This document shows positions 1-9,243 of a stretch of 64,000 nt of DNA, one piece after another. This stretch comes from Kofleriaceae bacterium (GTDB lineage Bacteria > Myxococcota_A > Polyangia > Haliangiales > Haliangiaceae). Each line of letters opens with the position of its first letter. Position 1 is the first letter of the stretch. Under the pieces are notes generated by a model. The model ran no database searches and was not told the DNA's origin. It saw nothing but the letters and a program-made list of their open reading frames with translations. The translations under genes were made by a program, and so were the position numbers. The stretch is taken from the NCBI GenBank assembly GCA_018057825.1, contig JAGPCY010000003.1:238415-302414 (forward strand), written 5' to 3'.

Positions 1-618
1 CAGGGCGCGGGCGCCGTCGACGCCGAGGCGGTTGGCCGGCCGGGTCGGGGCGATGGCCGCCAGCCACAGCGCCTCGGAGGCGTAGATGTTCCCGACCCCG
101 GCCAGGACCGACTGATCGAGCAGCAGGGCCTTGGCCGCGGTGCGGCGCCCGGCCGCGGCGCGGGCCAGGTGCTCGGCGGTCAGCTCCTCGGCGATCGGAT
201 CAGGGCCCAGGTCGGCCAGGCTCGGGTGGGCGCGTTCGCGGCCGCGCTCGACGACGTCGACCAGGCCGAAGCGCCGGGGATCGACGAACCGCAGATCGCG
301 GCCGTCGGCCAGCTCGAAGACGACGTGGGTGTGGGGCGCCCACGGCTCGGCGCGCCGCGCGGTGAGCAGGTTGCCGCTCATCCCCAGGTGGACCAGGACG
401 GCGTGGCGACCGTCGGTGTCGATCAAGAGGTACTTGCCGAGGCGGCGCAGATCGGTGATGCGGCGACCGCGGGTGGCGCGGCGGAGCGCGTCGATCGGCT
501 GGGGCCGGGCCAGGCGCAGCGGCGCGCCGCTCGAGCGCACCCGGGCGATCGCGACGCCGCGCAGGCGCCGGCGCAACAGGCCACGGCGGACCGACTCGAC
601 CTCGGGCAACTCAGGCAT
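1..618 (-). CDS. mutM: Formamidopyrimidine-DNA glycosylase, 3' end outside window
   Basis: A base-excision repair enzyme that removes oxidised purines such as 8-oxoguanine and then cleaves the abasic site. The frame opens with Met-Pro-Glu-Leu-Pro-Glu, whose Pro2 and Glu3 are the catalytic N-terminus of the Fpg family after Met removal. A beta-lysine motif (LGKYLL) follows near residue 60, then the start of the helix-2-turn-helix (GVGNIYASEALW). 206 codons are visible of a usual 270 or so; the zinc finger lies beyond base 1. The ATG sits 9 bases after the rsmA stop, so it is probably the last gene of the PATAN-tsaD-rsmA-mutM run. The N-terminus is diagnostic, so the call is firm. Confidence 0.93.
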   Translation of the reverse strand, partial: MPELPEVESVRRGLLRRRLRGVAIARVRSSGAPLRLARPQPIDALRRATRGRRITDLRRLGKYLLIDTDGRHAVLVHLGMSGNLLTARRAEPWAPHTHVVFELADGRDLRFVDPRRFGLVDVVERGRERAHPSLADLGPDPIAEELTAEHLARAAAGRRTAAKALLLDQSVLAGVGNIYASEALWLAAIAPTRPANRLGVDGARAL

Positions 619-627
619 CGCGCGACC

Positions 628-1524
628 TCACGCGTGATCCTCGACGATGATCCCGGTCTGGGCGACGGCCGGCAGCGCGCGCGCCAGGGCGGCGAACTCG
701 ACCAGGGTCAGGGTCTCGCCTCGGCGGACGCCGTCGATCGCGGTGGCCGCGAGGGCCGCGTCGACCGCGGCCTCGTCGTAGACCGCGCGCAGCGCGTTGC
801 GCAGGGTCTTGCGGCGCTGGCCGAAGGCGGCGTGGACCACCGCGCGGTGGTGTTCCTCGTCGGGCAGCGCGAGGGCGGGCGCGGCGGTGAAGTCGAGGCG
901 GACCACCGCGGAGTCGACCTTGGGCGCCGGGGTGAAGGCGCCCGCCGGCGCGGTCACGACCGCACGACAGGCGGCGTAGGACTGCACCATCACCGACATC
1001 GCGCCGTAGGTCTTGCCGCCGGGCGACGCGACCATGCGATCGGCCATCTCCTTCTGCACCATGAACACCGCGCGCGCGACCGAGCCGCGCGCCGCGATCG
1101 TGCGGAAGATCAGCGGCGCGGCGACGTGGTACGGCAGGTTGCCGCACACGACGATCGGCTCGCCGCGCCAGCGCGCGCACGCGGCGAGGTCGTAGCGCAG
1201 GGCGTCGCCGGGCTCGACCACGATGTTGTCGAGGTGACCGAGCTCGGCCTGCAGGACGGCCACCATGTCGGGGTCGCGCTCGAGGGCGATCACCTTGCCC
1301 TCGGGGACCCGCTCGGCCAGGCGCGCGGTCAAGGTGCCGAGGCCGGCGCCGATCTCGACCACCCAGTCGTCGTCGGTGCGGACGGTGGCGTCGACGATCG
1401 CGCGGAACACCCGCTCGGAGGTCAGGAAGTTCTGGCCGAAGTGCTTCTTGGCCCGAAGCCCGTGGCGCTCGAGGAGCGTGCGGGCATCGGGGAAGGCCGG
1501 GCCGGGGCGTTCAGGTGGGCCCAT
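628..1524 (-). CDS. rsmA: 16S rRNA dimethyladenosine transferase
   Basis: RsmA/KsgA dimethylates two adjacent adenines near the 3' end of 16S rRNA, using S-adenosylmethionine, late in small-subunit assembly. The 298-residue product has the family signatures FGQNFL (29-34), the SAM-binding GAGLG loop (59-63) and the NLPY catalytic motif (129-132). Length is normal. The ATG overlaps the end of tsaD by 14 bases, so the two are translationally linked. The short proline-rich N-terminal lead of about 15 residues is not conserved in the family, but no better internal start is visible. Confidence 0.95.
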   Translation of the reverse strand: MGPPERPGPAFPDARTLLERHGLRAKKHFGQNFLTSERVFRAIVDATVRTDDDWVVEIGAGLGTLTARLAERVPEGKVIALERDPDMVAVLQAELGHLDNIVVEPGDALRYDLAACARWRGEPIVVCGNLPYHVAAPLIFRTIAARGSVARAVFMVQKEMADRMVASPGGKTYGAMSVMVQSYAACRAVVTAPAGAFTPAPKVDSAVVRLDFTAAPALALPDEEHHRAVVHAAFGQRRKTLRNALRAVYDEAAVDAALAATAIDGVRRGETLTLVEFAALARALPAVAQTGIIVEDHA

Positions 1525-2536
1525 GATCAGCGCGCCGCGGCAGCGGCAGGTTGGCGGTGGCGCCCAGGGTGAGCGGAGCCCGCTCGCCGCGGACCAGGCG
1601 GTAGTAGCCGGCCGCCGCGATCATCGCGGCGTTGTCGGTGCAGCGGTGGGGCGGCGGCACGTAGAGCTGGAGGTCATCCTCGGCGCAGGCGGCGGCCAGG
1701 GCCGCGCGCAGCCCGCGGTTGGCGGCGACGCCGCCGCACACCTGGACGTGGGCCAGCCCCTCGCGGCGCGCGAGCCGGCGGGTCTTGCGGACCAGCACCT
1801 CGACGATCGCCGCCTGGTAGCTGGCGCACAGGTCGGCGAGCGCCTGGCCCTCGGGGACGCCGTGGGCGCGCACGTGGTGGAGCAGCGCCGTCTTGAGGCC
1901 GCTGAACGAGAAGTCGTCGTTGGCGCGGGCGGTCATCGCGCGCGGCATCGCGACCGCGCGCGGATCACCGCTGGCGGCCAGGCGATCGATCGCGGCGCCG
2001 CCGGGGTAGCCGAGGCCGAGGAGCTTGGCGCCCTTGTCGAAGGCCTCGCCGGCGGCGTCGTCGCGAGTCCGGCCCAGCTCGACGACCGCGCCGTGATCAT
2101 CGACGCGCACCAGCGAGGTGTGGCCGCCGGAGACGATGAGCGCCAGGTGCGGCAACGGCGGCGGGGCGGGCTCGAGGTAGATCGCCGACAGATGACCTTC
2201 GAGGTGGTGGACGCCGACCAGCGGCAGGCCGCGGGCCAACGCGATGGCCTTGGCGGTCTGGACCGCGACCAGGAGCGCGCCGACCAGGCCGGGGCCGTGG
2301 GTCACCGCGATCGCGTCGATGTCGTCGAGGCTGAGGCCGGCCTGGACCAGGGCCGCGTCGACGACCGGCACGACGTTCACGACGTGGGCGCGCGAGGCCA
2401 GCTCCGGCACCACGCCGCCGTACGGGCGGTGGACGTCGTGCTGCGACGCGACCACATCGGACAGGGCGCGGCGGCCGTCCTCGACCACGGCGGCGGCGGT
2501 CTCATCGCAGGAGCTCTCGAGGCCGAGGACCCGCAT
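1511..2536 (-). CDS. tsaD: tRNA threonylcarbamoyladenosine transferase subunit TsaD
   Basis: TsaD transfers the threonylcarbamoyl group from its AMP adduct to A37 of ANN-decoding tRNAs, with TsaB and TsaE. The 341-residue product opens with the characteristic [13 protein letters not shown]. It has the metal-binding HHLEGH at 110-115 and the nucleotide-binding SGGHT at 136-140. The start is the ATG at 2536-2534, which overlaps the TGA of the upstream receiver-PATAN gene by one base (TGATG), a coupling arrangement. The frame stays open far upstream only as antisense-like low-complexity sequence; the family N-terminus settles the start. tsaB and tsaE are not in the window. Confidence 0.96.
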   Translation of the reverse strand: MRVLGLESSCDETAAAVVEDGRRALSDVVASQHDVHRPYGGVVPELASRAHVVNVVPVVDAALVQAGLSLDDIDAIAVTHGPGLVGALLVAVQTAKAIALARGLPLVGVHHLEGHLSAIYLEPAPPPLPHLALIVSGGHTSLVRVDDHGAVVELGRTRDDAAGEAFDKGAKLLGLGYPGGAAIDRLAASGDPRAVAMPRAMTARANDDFSFSGLKTALLHHVRAHGVPEGQALADLCASYQAAIVEVLVRKTRRLARREGLAHVQVCGGVAANRGLRAALAAACAEDDLQLYVPPPHRCTDNAAMIAAAGYYRLVRGERAPLTLGATANLPLPRRADHGPT

Positions 2537-5208
2537 CACTTGGTGCCCAGGAGCTGGCGCACGGTATCGGCGGCCTCGCCGGTCGGCTGCAGCTTGAGGA
2601 ACTGCTCGTATGCCGGGCGGGCCTCGTCGTAGCGCCGCGCGCCCCACAGGATCTTGCCCTTGAGCTCCCACGCCGGCGGGTAGCTCGGGTTGGCCTTGAT
2701 CGCGGCGTCGATGGCGGTGACCGCGGGATCGATGCGGCCGAGCCGGCGCAGGGCGTCGGCGCGCACGATGTAGCCGCGGGCGGTGCGGCGCTGAGCCAGG
2801 GAGGCGTCGGCTGCGGCCAGCGCGGCCTCGTAGTCGCCGTCGTCGAGGACGCGGCGGGCCTGCTCGAGGAGCGCCTTGTAGTCCGGACCCGCGTCGGGGC
2901 CCGCGGGGGACGGGGTCGCTCCACCGGCGTCGCGCGGCGAGGCGGCCGGCGCGGCATCGGCGGGCGCGATCGCCGGCCCGGCGTCGGGGCCCGGGATCGG
3001 CGGGCGCTCGAGCGGAGTCGGTGCGACCACCGCGCCGGCGTCGGCCGCGGCCAGCGCGCGCGGATCGGAGCGCTTGCGGGGCGCCGGGTTCGAGCCGGCG
3101 CGGACGATGACGTAGCCGAGGATGCCCAGGGCGGCGAGGCCGGTCACGATCGAGGGCCAGCGCGGCTGCTGCTGGTTGGGCGGCAGCGACGGCGAGGCCG
3201 GGCGCGGCCGGGGCGCGGGCGGCAGCTCGGCCGCGGTCGAGGGCGCCTCGGGGGCGGCCGGGGGCGCGTCGGCCGCCGGCGCGACGGACTCGTCGGGCTC
3301 GACCGACGATGGGGCGGGCGCCGCCACGGGCTCGACGGGCGGCGGCGTGGACGGCGCCCCGATCCGCGCCGGGAGTTCCTCGGCGGCGGTGACCGCCGGG
3401 ACCTCGCGGGTCTGACGCTTGGGGCGGATCGTGATCAGCTCGCGGGCCGGCTCGCCATCCGCGGGTGGAGGCCCAGCGGTGACCTCGCCCGCGACCTCCG
3501 CGGTGGCGATGCCGCGGACCGCCGAGCGGCGCGGTGGCGGTGACGGCGGGCCCGGCGACGGCGCGTCGAGCTCGATCACCTGCGGCACGCCAGAGCTCTC
3601 GTCGGTCCCGGCCGCGGCCGCGAGGTCGGCGGGCGATGCGGGCGCCGAAGGCGAGGCGTCCTCGGCGACCTGGCCCAGCGACGGCGGATCGCTCGACGGC
3701 GGCGCCTCGCTCGTCGGCACGGGCAGCGCGGGCGTCGGCAGCGCTTCGCTCGTCGGCGCCTCGCTCGTCGGCGCCTCGCTCGTCGGCACGGGCAGCGCGG
3801 GCGACGACGGGGTGAGCCCGAGGATGGCGTCGACATCCCCGAGACCGACCAGCTCCGACTCGTCGATGGCCTTCTCGATGAGGCTCTTGCGGCGCGGCCG
3901 GGGCTCGGCCGGCGGATCGGTCGCGGTCTGGAACAGCCGACTCACCGCCGACGGTGGCAGGGCCTCGAGGGTCGCCGGATCGGGCGCCGGAGTGAGCCGG
4001 ACGTCGGCGAACGAGGCCTCGTCGTCGGGGGGCGTCGCGGTCGGTCCGTCGGGCTCGGTCGGCGTCCCGGGCAGCGGCGCCGGCGCGGCGGCGGTCGGCG
4101 CCGCCGCGGTCGGCGTCGGCGTGAGCGCGGCAGGGGCCTCGACCTCGCCGAGCGGCGTCACCGGGTCGTTGGCGATGATGATGTCCTGGTCCTGGCCCGG
4201 GGTCTCGTCGAGGACCGATGACGGCACCGTCCACTCGCCGGTCCGCCGGCTCGGCTTGCCGGGGCCGAGCTCGGTCAAGAGGCCCTCGAAGTACAGCTTG
4301 GCGATCACCTCGAGGCACTCGAGGTCGCCGTAGTCGCTGGCGTCGATCACCTCGAGCACGGTCCGGCGGGTATCGAACAGGCGCAGGATCGCGTTGTGCT
4401 CGTCGGGGATCTCGCCGAGGCGGTTGGTCAGCTCGCGGGCGTCGACCTCGAAGCGCGTGTCGAGGCTCGGGAGCTGCTCGGTCAGACGCCCCCACTCGTC
4501 GAGGCGGCGCATGCCCTCCATCAAGAGCGCCTGCGACGACACGGTGATCACGTCGCGCCGGCGCACCGTGCGAAACACGACCTCGAACTCGCCATCGTTC
4601 CAGGTCAGGAGCCGGTAGACCGCGTCCTCGCCCTGGAGCGGGCCAGCCTCCGCGTCGATGACCTTGCCGTCGCGAAAGTAGATCGCGGCCTGCTTGCTGG
4701 CCTCGCCGGTGAAGTAGATGAGCCCCGACTTGCGGCTGATCTCGATGGTCTGGATCAGATCGACGACCGGCATGTCGCTGATGCGACCGGCGAAGCGCGT
4801 CCGACCGTCGCGGCGCTCCTCGAGTCGGGTCCGCTGGCGCTTCTGGATGAGGATCCGGGCGCGCGCGACGATCTCCTTGATGTAGATCGGCTTGGTCAGA
4901 TAGTCGTCGACGCCGAGCTCGAGGCCTTTGATCTTGGACTCGATCTCGGTCTGGGCGGTGAGGAAGACGAACGGGATGTCGGCCCAGGCCGGGTTGGCCT
5001 TGAGGCGCTGACAGAACGCGAAGCCGTCGAGCTCGTCGAGGACGGTCTCGGAGATCACGAGGTCGGGCGGCGCCAGCTCGACCTTGTCGAGGGCGTCCTT
5101 GCCGTTGACCGCGGTAGTGACGACGAACCCAGCCTTGCGCAACGACACCTCGAGCACGCGCAGGCTGCGCGGGTCGCCGTCGACGAGGAGGAGCGTCTGC
5201 TTCGACAC
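2536..5208 (-). CDS. Receiver-PATAN-transmembrane-TPR protein with Glu at the phosphorylation site
   Basis: A predicted regulatory membrane protein of 890 residues. In order: a receiver domain (about 5-122), a PATAN/DUF4388-type domain (about 139-245), a helical segment to about 310, a long Pro/Ala/Ser linker with repeated TSEAP blocks, one transmembrane helix (about 681-701) and TPR-like helices (about 775-885). The phosphoacceptor Asp of the receiver is replaced by Glu (E54 in [13 protein letters not shown]). D10, D12 and K106 (YLTKP) are kept, so phosphorylation-independent signalling is likely. The GTG at 5208 is preferred because the receiver begins there and an upstream start would overlap the divergent larA-like gene. 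It is translationally coupled to tsaD. Its partners are unknown. Confidence 0.85.
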   Translation of the reverse strand: MSKQTLLLVDGDPRSLRVLEVSLRKAGFVVTTAVNGKDALDKVELAPPDLVISETVLDELDGFAFCQRLKANPAWADIPFVFLTAQTEIESKIKGLELGVDDYLTKPIYIKEIVARARILIQKRQRTRLEERRDGRTRFAGRISDMPVVDLIQTIEISRKSGLIYFTGEASKQAAIYFRDGKVIDAEAGPLQGEDAVYRLLTWNDGEFEVVFRTVRRRDVITVSSQALLMEGMRRLDEWGRLTEQLPSLDTRFEVDARELTNRLGEIPDEHNAILRLFDTRRTVLEVIDASDYGDLECLEVIAKLYFEGLLTELGPGKPSRRTGEWTVPSSVLDETPGQDQDIIIANDPVTPLGEVEAPAALTPTPTAAAPTAAAPAPLPGTPTEPDGPTATPPDDEASFADVRLTPAPDPATLEALPPSAVSRLFQTATDPPAEPRPRRKSLIEKAIDESELVGLGDVDAILGLTPSSPALPVPTSEAPTSEAPTSEALPTPALPVPTSEAPPSSDPPSLGQVAEDASPSAPASPADLAAAAGTDESSGVPQVIELDAPSPGPPSPPPRRSAVRGIATAEVAGEVTAGPPPADGEPARELITIRPKRQTREVPAVTAAEELPARIGAPSTPPPVEPVAAPAPSSVEPDESVAPAADAPPAAPEAPSTAAELPPAPRPRPASPSLPPNQQQPRWPSIVTGLAALGILGYVIVRAGSNPAPRKRSDPRALAAADAGAVVAPTPLERPPIPGPDAGPAIAPADAAPAASPRDAGGATPSPAGPDAGPDYKALLEQARRVLDDGDYEAALAAADASLAQRRTARGYIVRADALRRLGRIDPAVTAIDAAIKANPSYPPAWELKGKILWGARRYDEARPAYEQFLKLQPTGEAADTVRQLLGTK
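3700..3810 (-). repeat. In-frame repeat encoding TSEAP/PVPTSEA blocks
   Basis: Short imperfect direct repeats in the linker of the receiver-PATAN gene. They encode several copies of Thr-Ser-Glu-Ala-Pro interspersed with Leu-Pro-Val-Pro. The copies are nearly identical at DNA level, suggesting recent slippage or unequal recombination. The peptide is probably a disordered tether between the cytoplasmic domains and the membrane helix. Confidence 0.7.
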
Positions 5209-5282
5209 GAACGAGGAGCGCGCATCGTAACCCGCGGCCCGACCGCGCGTCACGCCTCCGGGGCCCGGTGGTACGGTCGGGT

Positions 5283-6428
5283 ATGGCGACCGTCGCGGTC
5301 CGCTTTGGAGCTGGTCAGCTGGTCGCGGCGACTCGGGGCGCCGTGGCCGAGGTGGCGCGACCGGCACCGATCGCGCCGGCCGATCCGCGGGCGCTGTGCG
5401 AGGCCGCCCTCGACGCGCCGATCGGCGCGCCGCGCCTCGAGGACCAGGTCGCCGGCGGCGCCCGGGTCTTGCTGATCGTCAGCGACGCCACCCGCGACGA
5501 ACCGCGGGCCGCGCTGGTGGCCGCGGTGCGCGGCCGGCTGCCGCGCGACGTCCGGCTGACCATCGCGATCGCCACCGGCACCCACGGTCGAGCCGGCGGG
5601 CTGGCCGCCCTCGGCCTCGCCGACGACGGCGCCGCGGTCCTCGATCACGACGGTCATGACCCGCGCGACCTGGTGACGGTCGGCACGACCACCCGCGGCA
5701 CGCCGGTCGAGGTCCATCGCGCCGTCGTCGAGGCCGAGCTGGTGATCGCGACCGGCGTGATCCGCGCCCACTACTTCGCCGGCTTCGGCGCCGGCGCCAA
5801 GGCGATCTTTCCCGGCCTGGCGTCGGCGCGGGCGGCGCGCGTGAACCATCTGCTCAAGGCCGCGCCCGGCTCGGTGGCGGGCGCGATCGACGACAACCCG
5901 TGTCGCCTCGACCTCGAGGAGGCGGCCGCGCTCGCGGCGCCGCGGGCGTTTCTCCTCGACGGCGTCGCCGATCGCCACGATCAGGTGCGGGCCGCGGTAG
6001 CGGGCGACCTGCGGACCGCGTTTCGCGCCGGCGCGGCGGTGGCCGGTCGCTGGTTGACCGCGGTGGCGGCGCCCAGCCGCTGCGTCGTGGTCGCCGACCG
6101 GCCGCCGGTGACCCGCTCGCTCTACCAGGCCAGCAAGGGGCTGGCGGCGGTGGCGCCGTGGGTCGCGCCTGGCGGCCGGGTCGTGCTGGTGGCGCCGTGC
6201 GAGGACGGGCTCGGCCCGATCGACGTCGTCAACCGGGGCATCTACGAGCTCGGGATCCGTCCGCGCCTGCCGGCCGACCACGAGGTGTGCCTGGTGTCGA
6301 ACCTCACCGCGGCGGAGGTCTCGGCGAGCTACGCCCGGGCGGCGCCGTCGCTGACCGCGGCCCTCGCCGACGTCGACGAGGTGCTGGTGGTCCACGGCGC
6401 GAGCAAGCTCATCGCGCGGCTGTCGTGA
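5283..6428 (+). CDS. LarA-type nickel-pincer racemase/epimerase family protein
   Basis: Member of the lactate racemase (LarA, DUF2088) family, which isomerises 2-hydroxyacids with a covalently bound nickel-pincer nucleotide. The 381-residue protein has SDATRD (68-73), TGTHG with H101, and the block H163-x9-K173-x15-H189. This spacing matches His174, Lys184 (pincer attachment) and His200 of Lactiplantibacillus LarA, so the cofactor residues are all present. The start is the ATG at 5283. It diverges from the receiver-PATAN gene with only 74 bases between them. The cofactor genes larB, larC and larE are not in the window. Substrate is unknown, since the family includes epimerases for many hydroxyacids. 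Confidence 0.85.
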   Translation: MATVAVRFGAGQLVAATRGAVAEVARPAPIAPADPRALCEAALDAPIGAPRLEDQVAGGARVLLIVSDATRDEPRAALVAAVRGRLPRDVRLTIAIATGTHGRAGGLAALGLADDGAAVLDHDGHDPRDLVTVGTTTRGTPVEVHRAVVEAELVIATGVIRAHYFAGFGAGAKAIFPGLASARAARVNHLLKAAPGSVAGAIDDNPCRLDLEEAAALAAPRAFLLDGVADRHDQVRAAVAGDLRTAFRAGAAVAGRWLTAVAAPSRCVVVADRPPVTRSLYQASKGLAAVAPWVAPGGRVVLVAPCEDGLGPIDVVNRGIYELGIRPRLPADHEVCLVSNLTAAEVSASYARAAPSLTAALADVDEVLVVHGASKLIARLS

Positions 6429-6522
6429 CGGGTGCGCTCGGCGGAGCCCCCCGGGGAGCTCGGCTCGCGGTGAACGCCCGACGGGCTTGCGACCTGCGCC
6501 CGACGGCGGGAGACTGGCGGCG

Positions 6523-7104
6523 ATGTCTTGGCGCGACGACCTTGCGACCGCGACCCGCGGCTTCGACGTGGCCGGCGCGGCGTCGGCGCTCGAGCGGTTC
6601 GTCGAGCTGTTCGAGACCTGGAACCGCCGCATCAACCTGTCGGCGGCGCGAACGGCCGACGAGATCACCCAGCACGTGATCGACTCGCTCGCGGTGGTCC
6701 GCTTCCTGGGCGACGCGCGCCGGGTGATCGACGTCGGCAGCGGTGGTGGTTTTCCGGGCGTAGTCGCTGCAACGTGTTTACCGGGTAAATCGTTCGTCTT
6801 GGTAGAACCGGTGCGCAAGAAGACCGCGTTCCTGTCGACCGCGGCCCGCGAGCTAGGCCTGCGCGGCGTGACGATCGAGGCCCGGCGGGTCGATCCGACG
6901 ATCGACCGCGACTTCGACGTCGCGATGTCGCGGGCGACCTTCGCGCTCGAGGAGTGGCTCAGCCTCGGCCAGCGCCTGGTCCGCCCGGGCGGCCTGGTCC
7001 TCGGCATGGAGGGACGCGAGAAGCTGACGCTTGGCTTGCGCGACACCCGGCATCCCTACCCGCTCGGCGATCGCGACCGCGCGATCATTGTGCGGGCAGG
7101 GTAG
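6523..7104 (+). CDS. rsmG: 16S rRNA (guanine527-N7)-methyltransferase
   Basis: RsmG (GidB) methylates N7 of G527 in 16S rRNA with SAM. The 193-residue product has the family motifs NLSA (38-41), HVIDSL (51-56) and the SAM-binding VGSGGGFPG (71-79). The ATG at 6523 gives the standard N-terminus; an in-frame upstream start would add a non-conserved dozen residues. In many bacteria rsmG is followed by parA-parB near oriC. Here it is followed by a hexamer repeat tract and the convergent bioD, so that neighbourhood has been rearranged, although parS sites remain nearby. Confidence 0.95.
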   Translation: MSWRDDLATATRGFDVAGAASALERFVELFETWNRRINLSAARTADEITQHVIDSLAVVRFLGDARRVIDVGSGGGFPGVVAATCLPGKSFVLVEPVRKKTAFLSTAARELGLRGVTIEARRVDPTIDRDFDVAMSRATFALEEWLSLGQRLVRPGGLVLGMEGREKLTLGLRDTRHPYPLGDRDRAIIVRAG

Positions 7105-7122
7105 GCAGAGCGCCGAGGCTGG

Positions 7123-7337
7123 TCCCGGCCCCGAGTCCGATCCCGATCCCGATCCCGATCCCGATCCCGATCCTGGCCCCGATCCGGATCCCGATCCCGA
7201 TCCCGATCCCGAAGCCGAGTCCGAGTCCGAGGCCGAGTCCGAGGCCGAGTCCGAGTCCGAGGCCGAAGCCGAGTCCGAGTCTGAGTCCGGCCCCGATCCC
7301 GATCCCGTCCCTGATCCCGATCCCGATCCCGAATCCT
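7123..7337. repeat. Degenerate hexamer tract 1 (GATCCC/GAGTCC units)
   Basis: About 215 bases of imperfect 6-bp units, GATCCC grading into GAGTCC/GAGGCC and back. It fills the whole gap between the convergent stops of rsmG (7104) and bioD (7339). Read on the bioD strand the units are GGACTC/GGGATC, that is, an NCTCGG-like phase. The tract is open in several frames and would encode Asp-Pro or Ser-Glu repeats, but no start or conserved protein supports coding. It is one of at least seven such tracts in the window. Confidence 0.9.
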
Positions 7338-7338
7338 T

Positions 7339-7947
7339 CTAGAGTCGGTCGAGGAGGATCCGAAGGTCCTGAGGAAACAGGGCCGCGAACGCGCCAGTCA
7401 GCTCGGCGATCGCCTCGGCGTTCTCGCGGGCGAAGTCGACGTCGTCCTCGGGTCGGCAGGACAGGATCACCGCCTCGACGGGTCGCGCCTGGCGAGCAGC
7501 CTCGATGGTCAACACGGCGTGGTTGATGGTGCCGAGACCTGCCCGGGCGACGACGAGGATGGTGTCCGCGGTCGCGAGGGCGAGATCGGCCATGCGGCGG
7601 TGATCGATCGGCACCGCCCAGCCGCCGGCGCCCTCAAGGAAGAGGGGACTCCCGGGCTGGACGCGGCACCACGAAACCAGAGCGTCGAAGTCGATCGTGC
7701 GCCCTTCGGCCGAGGCTGCGGCGCGCGGTGACCGCGGTGCTGAGAACCGGAGGTGGACGGTGTCCTCGATCGAACGGCCAGAGGCCTCGGCCAGGAGCCG
7801 GGCGTCGCTGGTCACTTCGTCCCAGCCGGTCTCGATCGGCTTGATGGCGCAGGCGGGCCGCCCAGCGGCGCAAAGCTCCTCGACCAGGCGGCGCGTGACG
7901 AAGGTCTTGCCGACGCCGGTGTCGGTGCCAGTCACGAAGCGTTTCAC
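7339..7947 (-). CDS. bioD: ATP-dependent dethiobiotin synthetase
   Basis: BioD closes the ureido ring of dethiobiotin from diaminopelargonic acid, CO2 and ATP, the penultimate step of biotin synthesis. The 202-residue protein has the P-loop GTDTGVGKT (7-15), the substrate-binding AIKPIETG and the LEGAGGW motif. The start is the GTG at 7947, overlapping the bioA TGA (GTGA). That junction lies within a perfect parS-like palindrome (7941-7954), so the ParB site is part of both coding sequences. Length is slightly short for BioD (about 220-230) but all motifs are present. It is last in the bioF-bioA-bioD order. Confidence 0.94.
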   Translation of the reverse strand: MKRFVTGTDTGVGKTFVTRRLVEELCAAGRPACAIKPIETGWDEVTSDARLLAEASGRSIEDTVHLRFSAPRSPRAAASAEGRTIDFDALVSWCRVQPGSPLFLEGAGGWAVPIDHRRMADLALATADTILVVARAGLGTINHAVLTIEAARQARPVEAVILSCRPEDDVDFARENAEAIAELTGAFAALFPQDLRILLDRL

Positions 7948-7954
7948 GTGAAAC
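7941..7954. other. parS: parS-type ParB-binding palindrome (GTTTCACGTGAAAC)
   Basis: A perfect 14-bp palindrome, GTTTCACGTGAAAC, which equals the core of the conserved bacterial parS consensus (TGTTTCACGTGAAACA type). It spans the bioA stop and bioD start and is translated in part as Phe-His-Val-Lys. Three more sites lie at 9.3-9.6 kb. ParB binds such sites near oriC to load the segregation complex and SMC. ParB itself is not encoded in the window, so function is inferred from sequence and position. Confidence 0.85.
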
Positions 7955-9242
7955 TCTCCCGGATCGCCGCGCGGGTCGCCGCGCCCAGGGTACGGAGTTC
8001 CTCCGGGCTGCTCGACAACGGCGGCATCCAGACCACAACGTCGCCCAGGGGCCGAAGAACCACCCCATGGGCGCGGACCTTTGCGCAGACCAACGACCCG
8101 ACGAAGCGCTCGAACGGAAAGGGCTCGCCGCTCTGGTCTCGCAGCTCGATCCCACCCATCAGGCCCACCGAGCGGACCTCGTGAACCCATGGCAGGTCCC
8201 GCAGGGCCTCGAGCTCCAGCTGAAGGACCTTCGCCCGCTCCGCAAGGCCGGCGATGAACTCCGGCGTATAGAGGGAGAGGTTCGCGAGGGCCGCGGCACA
8301 CGCGATCGGATTGCCTGTGTAGGTGTGCCCGTGGAAGAAGGTCGTGCCCTGGGCCCGTGGCGCGACGAAGGCCTGGTAGACCGCTTCCGTGGTCAGCGTG
8401 GCTGCGAGCGGGAGGGTCCCCCCGGTCAGGCCCTTCGCCAGGCACAGGAAATCGGGAGACACCCCCTCTCGCTCGCAGGCGAACAGGGTCCCGGTCCGCC
8501 CGAAGCCAGTGGCGACCTCGTCCGCGATCAGCAAGACCTCGTAGCGGCGGCACAGCTCGGCGACCGCGCGAAGGTAGCCGGGCGGGTGGACGAGCATACC
8601 CGCCGCACCCTGGATGAGGGGCTCGATGATCAGCGCTGCGATGGACCGATGCTCTTGTTCGAGCACTGCCTCGAGGGTCGACAGCGCCCCGGGATCGAGA
8701 GCCGGAGAAGGGACGCGGACCCCGGCGACGATCAATGGCCCGAAGATTCGGTGGAAGAGCTCCATGCCACCGACCCCGACGGCCCCGAGGGTGTCACCGT
8801 GATACGACTCGGCCAGGTGCAGGAAGCGACGCTTCTCCGGTCGCCCGGTCAGCGCCATGTACTGAAACGCCTGCTTCAGCGCGATCTCGACGGCTGTCGA
8901 GCCGGAATCCGAGTAGAAGACCCGGGTCAGGCCGGCCGGGGCCCGGCCAACCAACTCGACCGCCAGCTCGACCGCGCGGGGATGGGTCAGGCCCAGCATC
9001 GTCGAGTGGTCGAGTTCACGCGCCTGCCGGGCGATCGCTTCGACGATGGCCGGGTGGCCGTGGCCGTGGGTGGTCACCCAGAGGGAGCTCACCCCGTCGA
9101 AGTACCGCTGTCCACGGTCGTCGAACAGGTAGTTGCCTTCCGCCCGGGCGATCACGAGGGGCGGGGTCCGCTCCCACTCGTAGGCCTGGGTGAAGGGATG
9201 CCAGAGATGCTGCTGGTCGAGGCGCGCCCAGTCGGTCGTCAC
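7944..9242 (-). CDS. bioA: Adenosylmethionine-8-amino-7-oxononanoate aminotransferase
   Basis: BioA converts 8-amino-7-oxononanoate (KAPA) to 7,8-diaminononanoate with SAM as amino donor; it is a PLP fold-type I class III aminotransferase. The 432-residue protein has HLWHPF (12-17), the DEVATGFGRTG stretch (241-251) and the PLP lysine K270 (CLAKGL). The GTG at 9242 is preferred because AAGG stands five bases ahead of it. A second GTG at 9248 would place the ribosome site inside the gene. The Shine-Dalgarno lies in the arm of an inverted repeat (9244-9264), suggesting control. The end overlaps bioD. Confidence 0.94.
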   Translation of the reverse strand: MTTDWARLDQQHLWHPFTQAYEWERTPPLVIARAEGNYLFDDRGQRYFDGVSSLWVTTHGHGHPAIVEAIARQARELDHSTMLGLTHPRAVELAVELVGRAPAGLTRVFYSDSGSTAVEIALKQAFQYMALTGRPEKRRFLHLAESYHGDTLGAVGVGGMELFHRIFGPLIVAGVRVPSPALDPGALSTLEAVLEQEHRSIAALIIEPLIQGAAGMLVHPPGYLRAVAELCRRYEVLLIADEVATGFGRTGTLFACEREGVSPDFLCLAKGLTGGTLPLAATLTTEAVYQAFVAPRAQGTTFFHGHTYTGNPIACAAALANLSLYTPEFIAGLAERAKVLQLELEALRDLPWVHEVRSVGLMGGIELRDQSGEPFPFERFVGSLVCAKVRAHGVVLRPLGDVVVWMPPLSSSPEELRTLGAATRAAIRESFT

Positions 9243-9243
9243 T

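Noticed and set aside
4495..5367. Upstream ATG/GTG starts extending the receiver-PATAN protein to 5367
   Set aside because: The added residues precede the conserved receiver core, are Pro/Arg-rich, and would overlap the divergent larA-like gene start.
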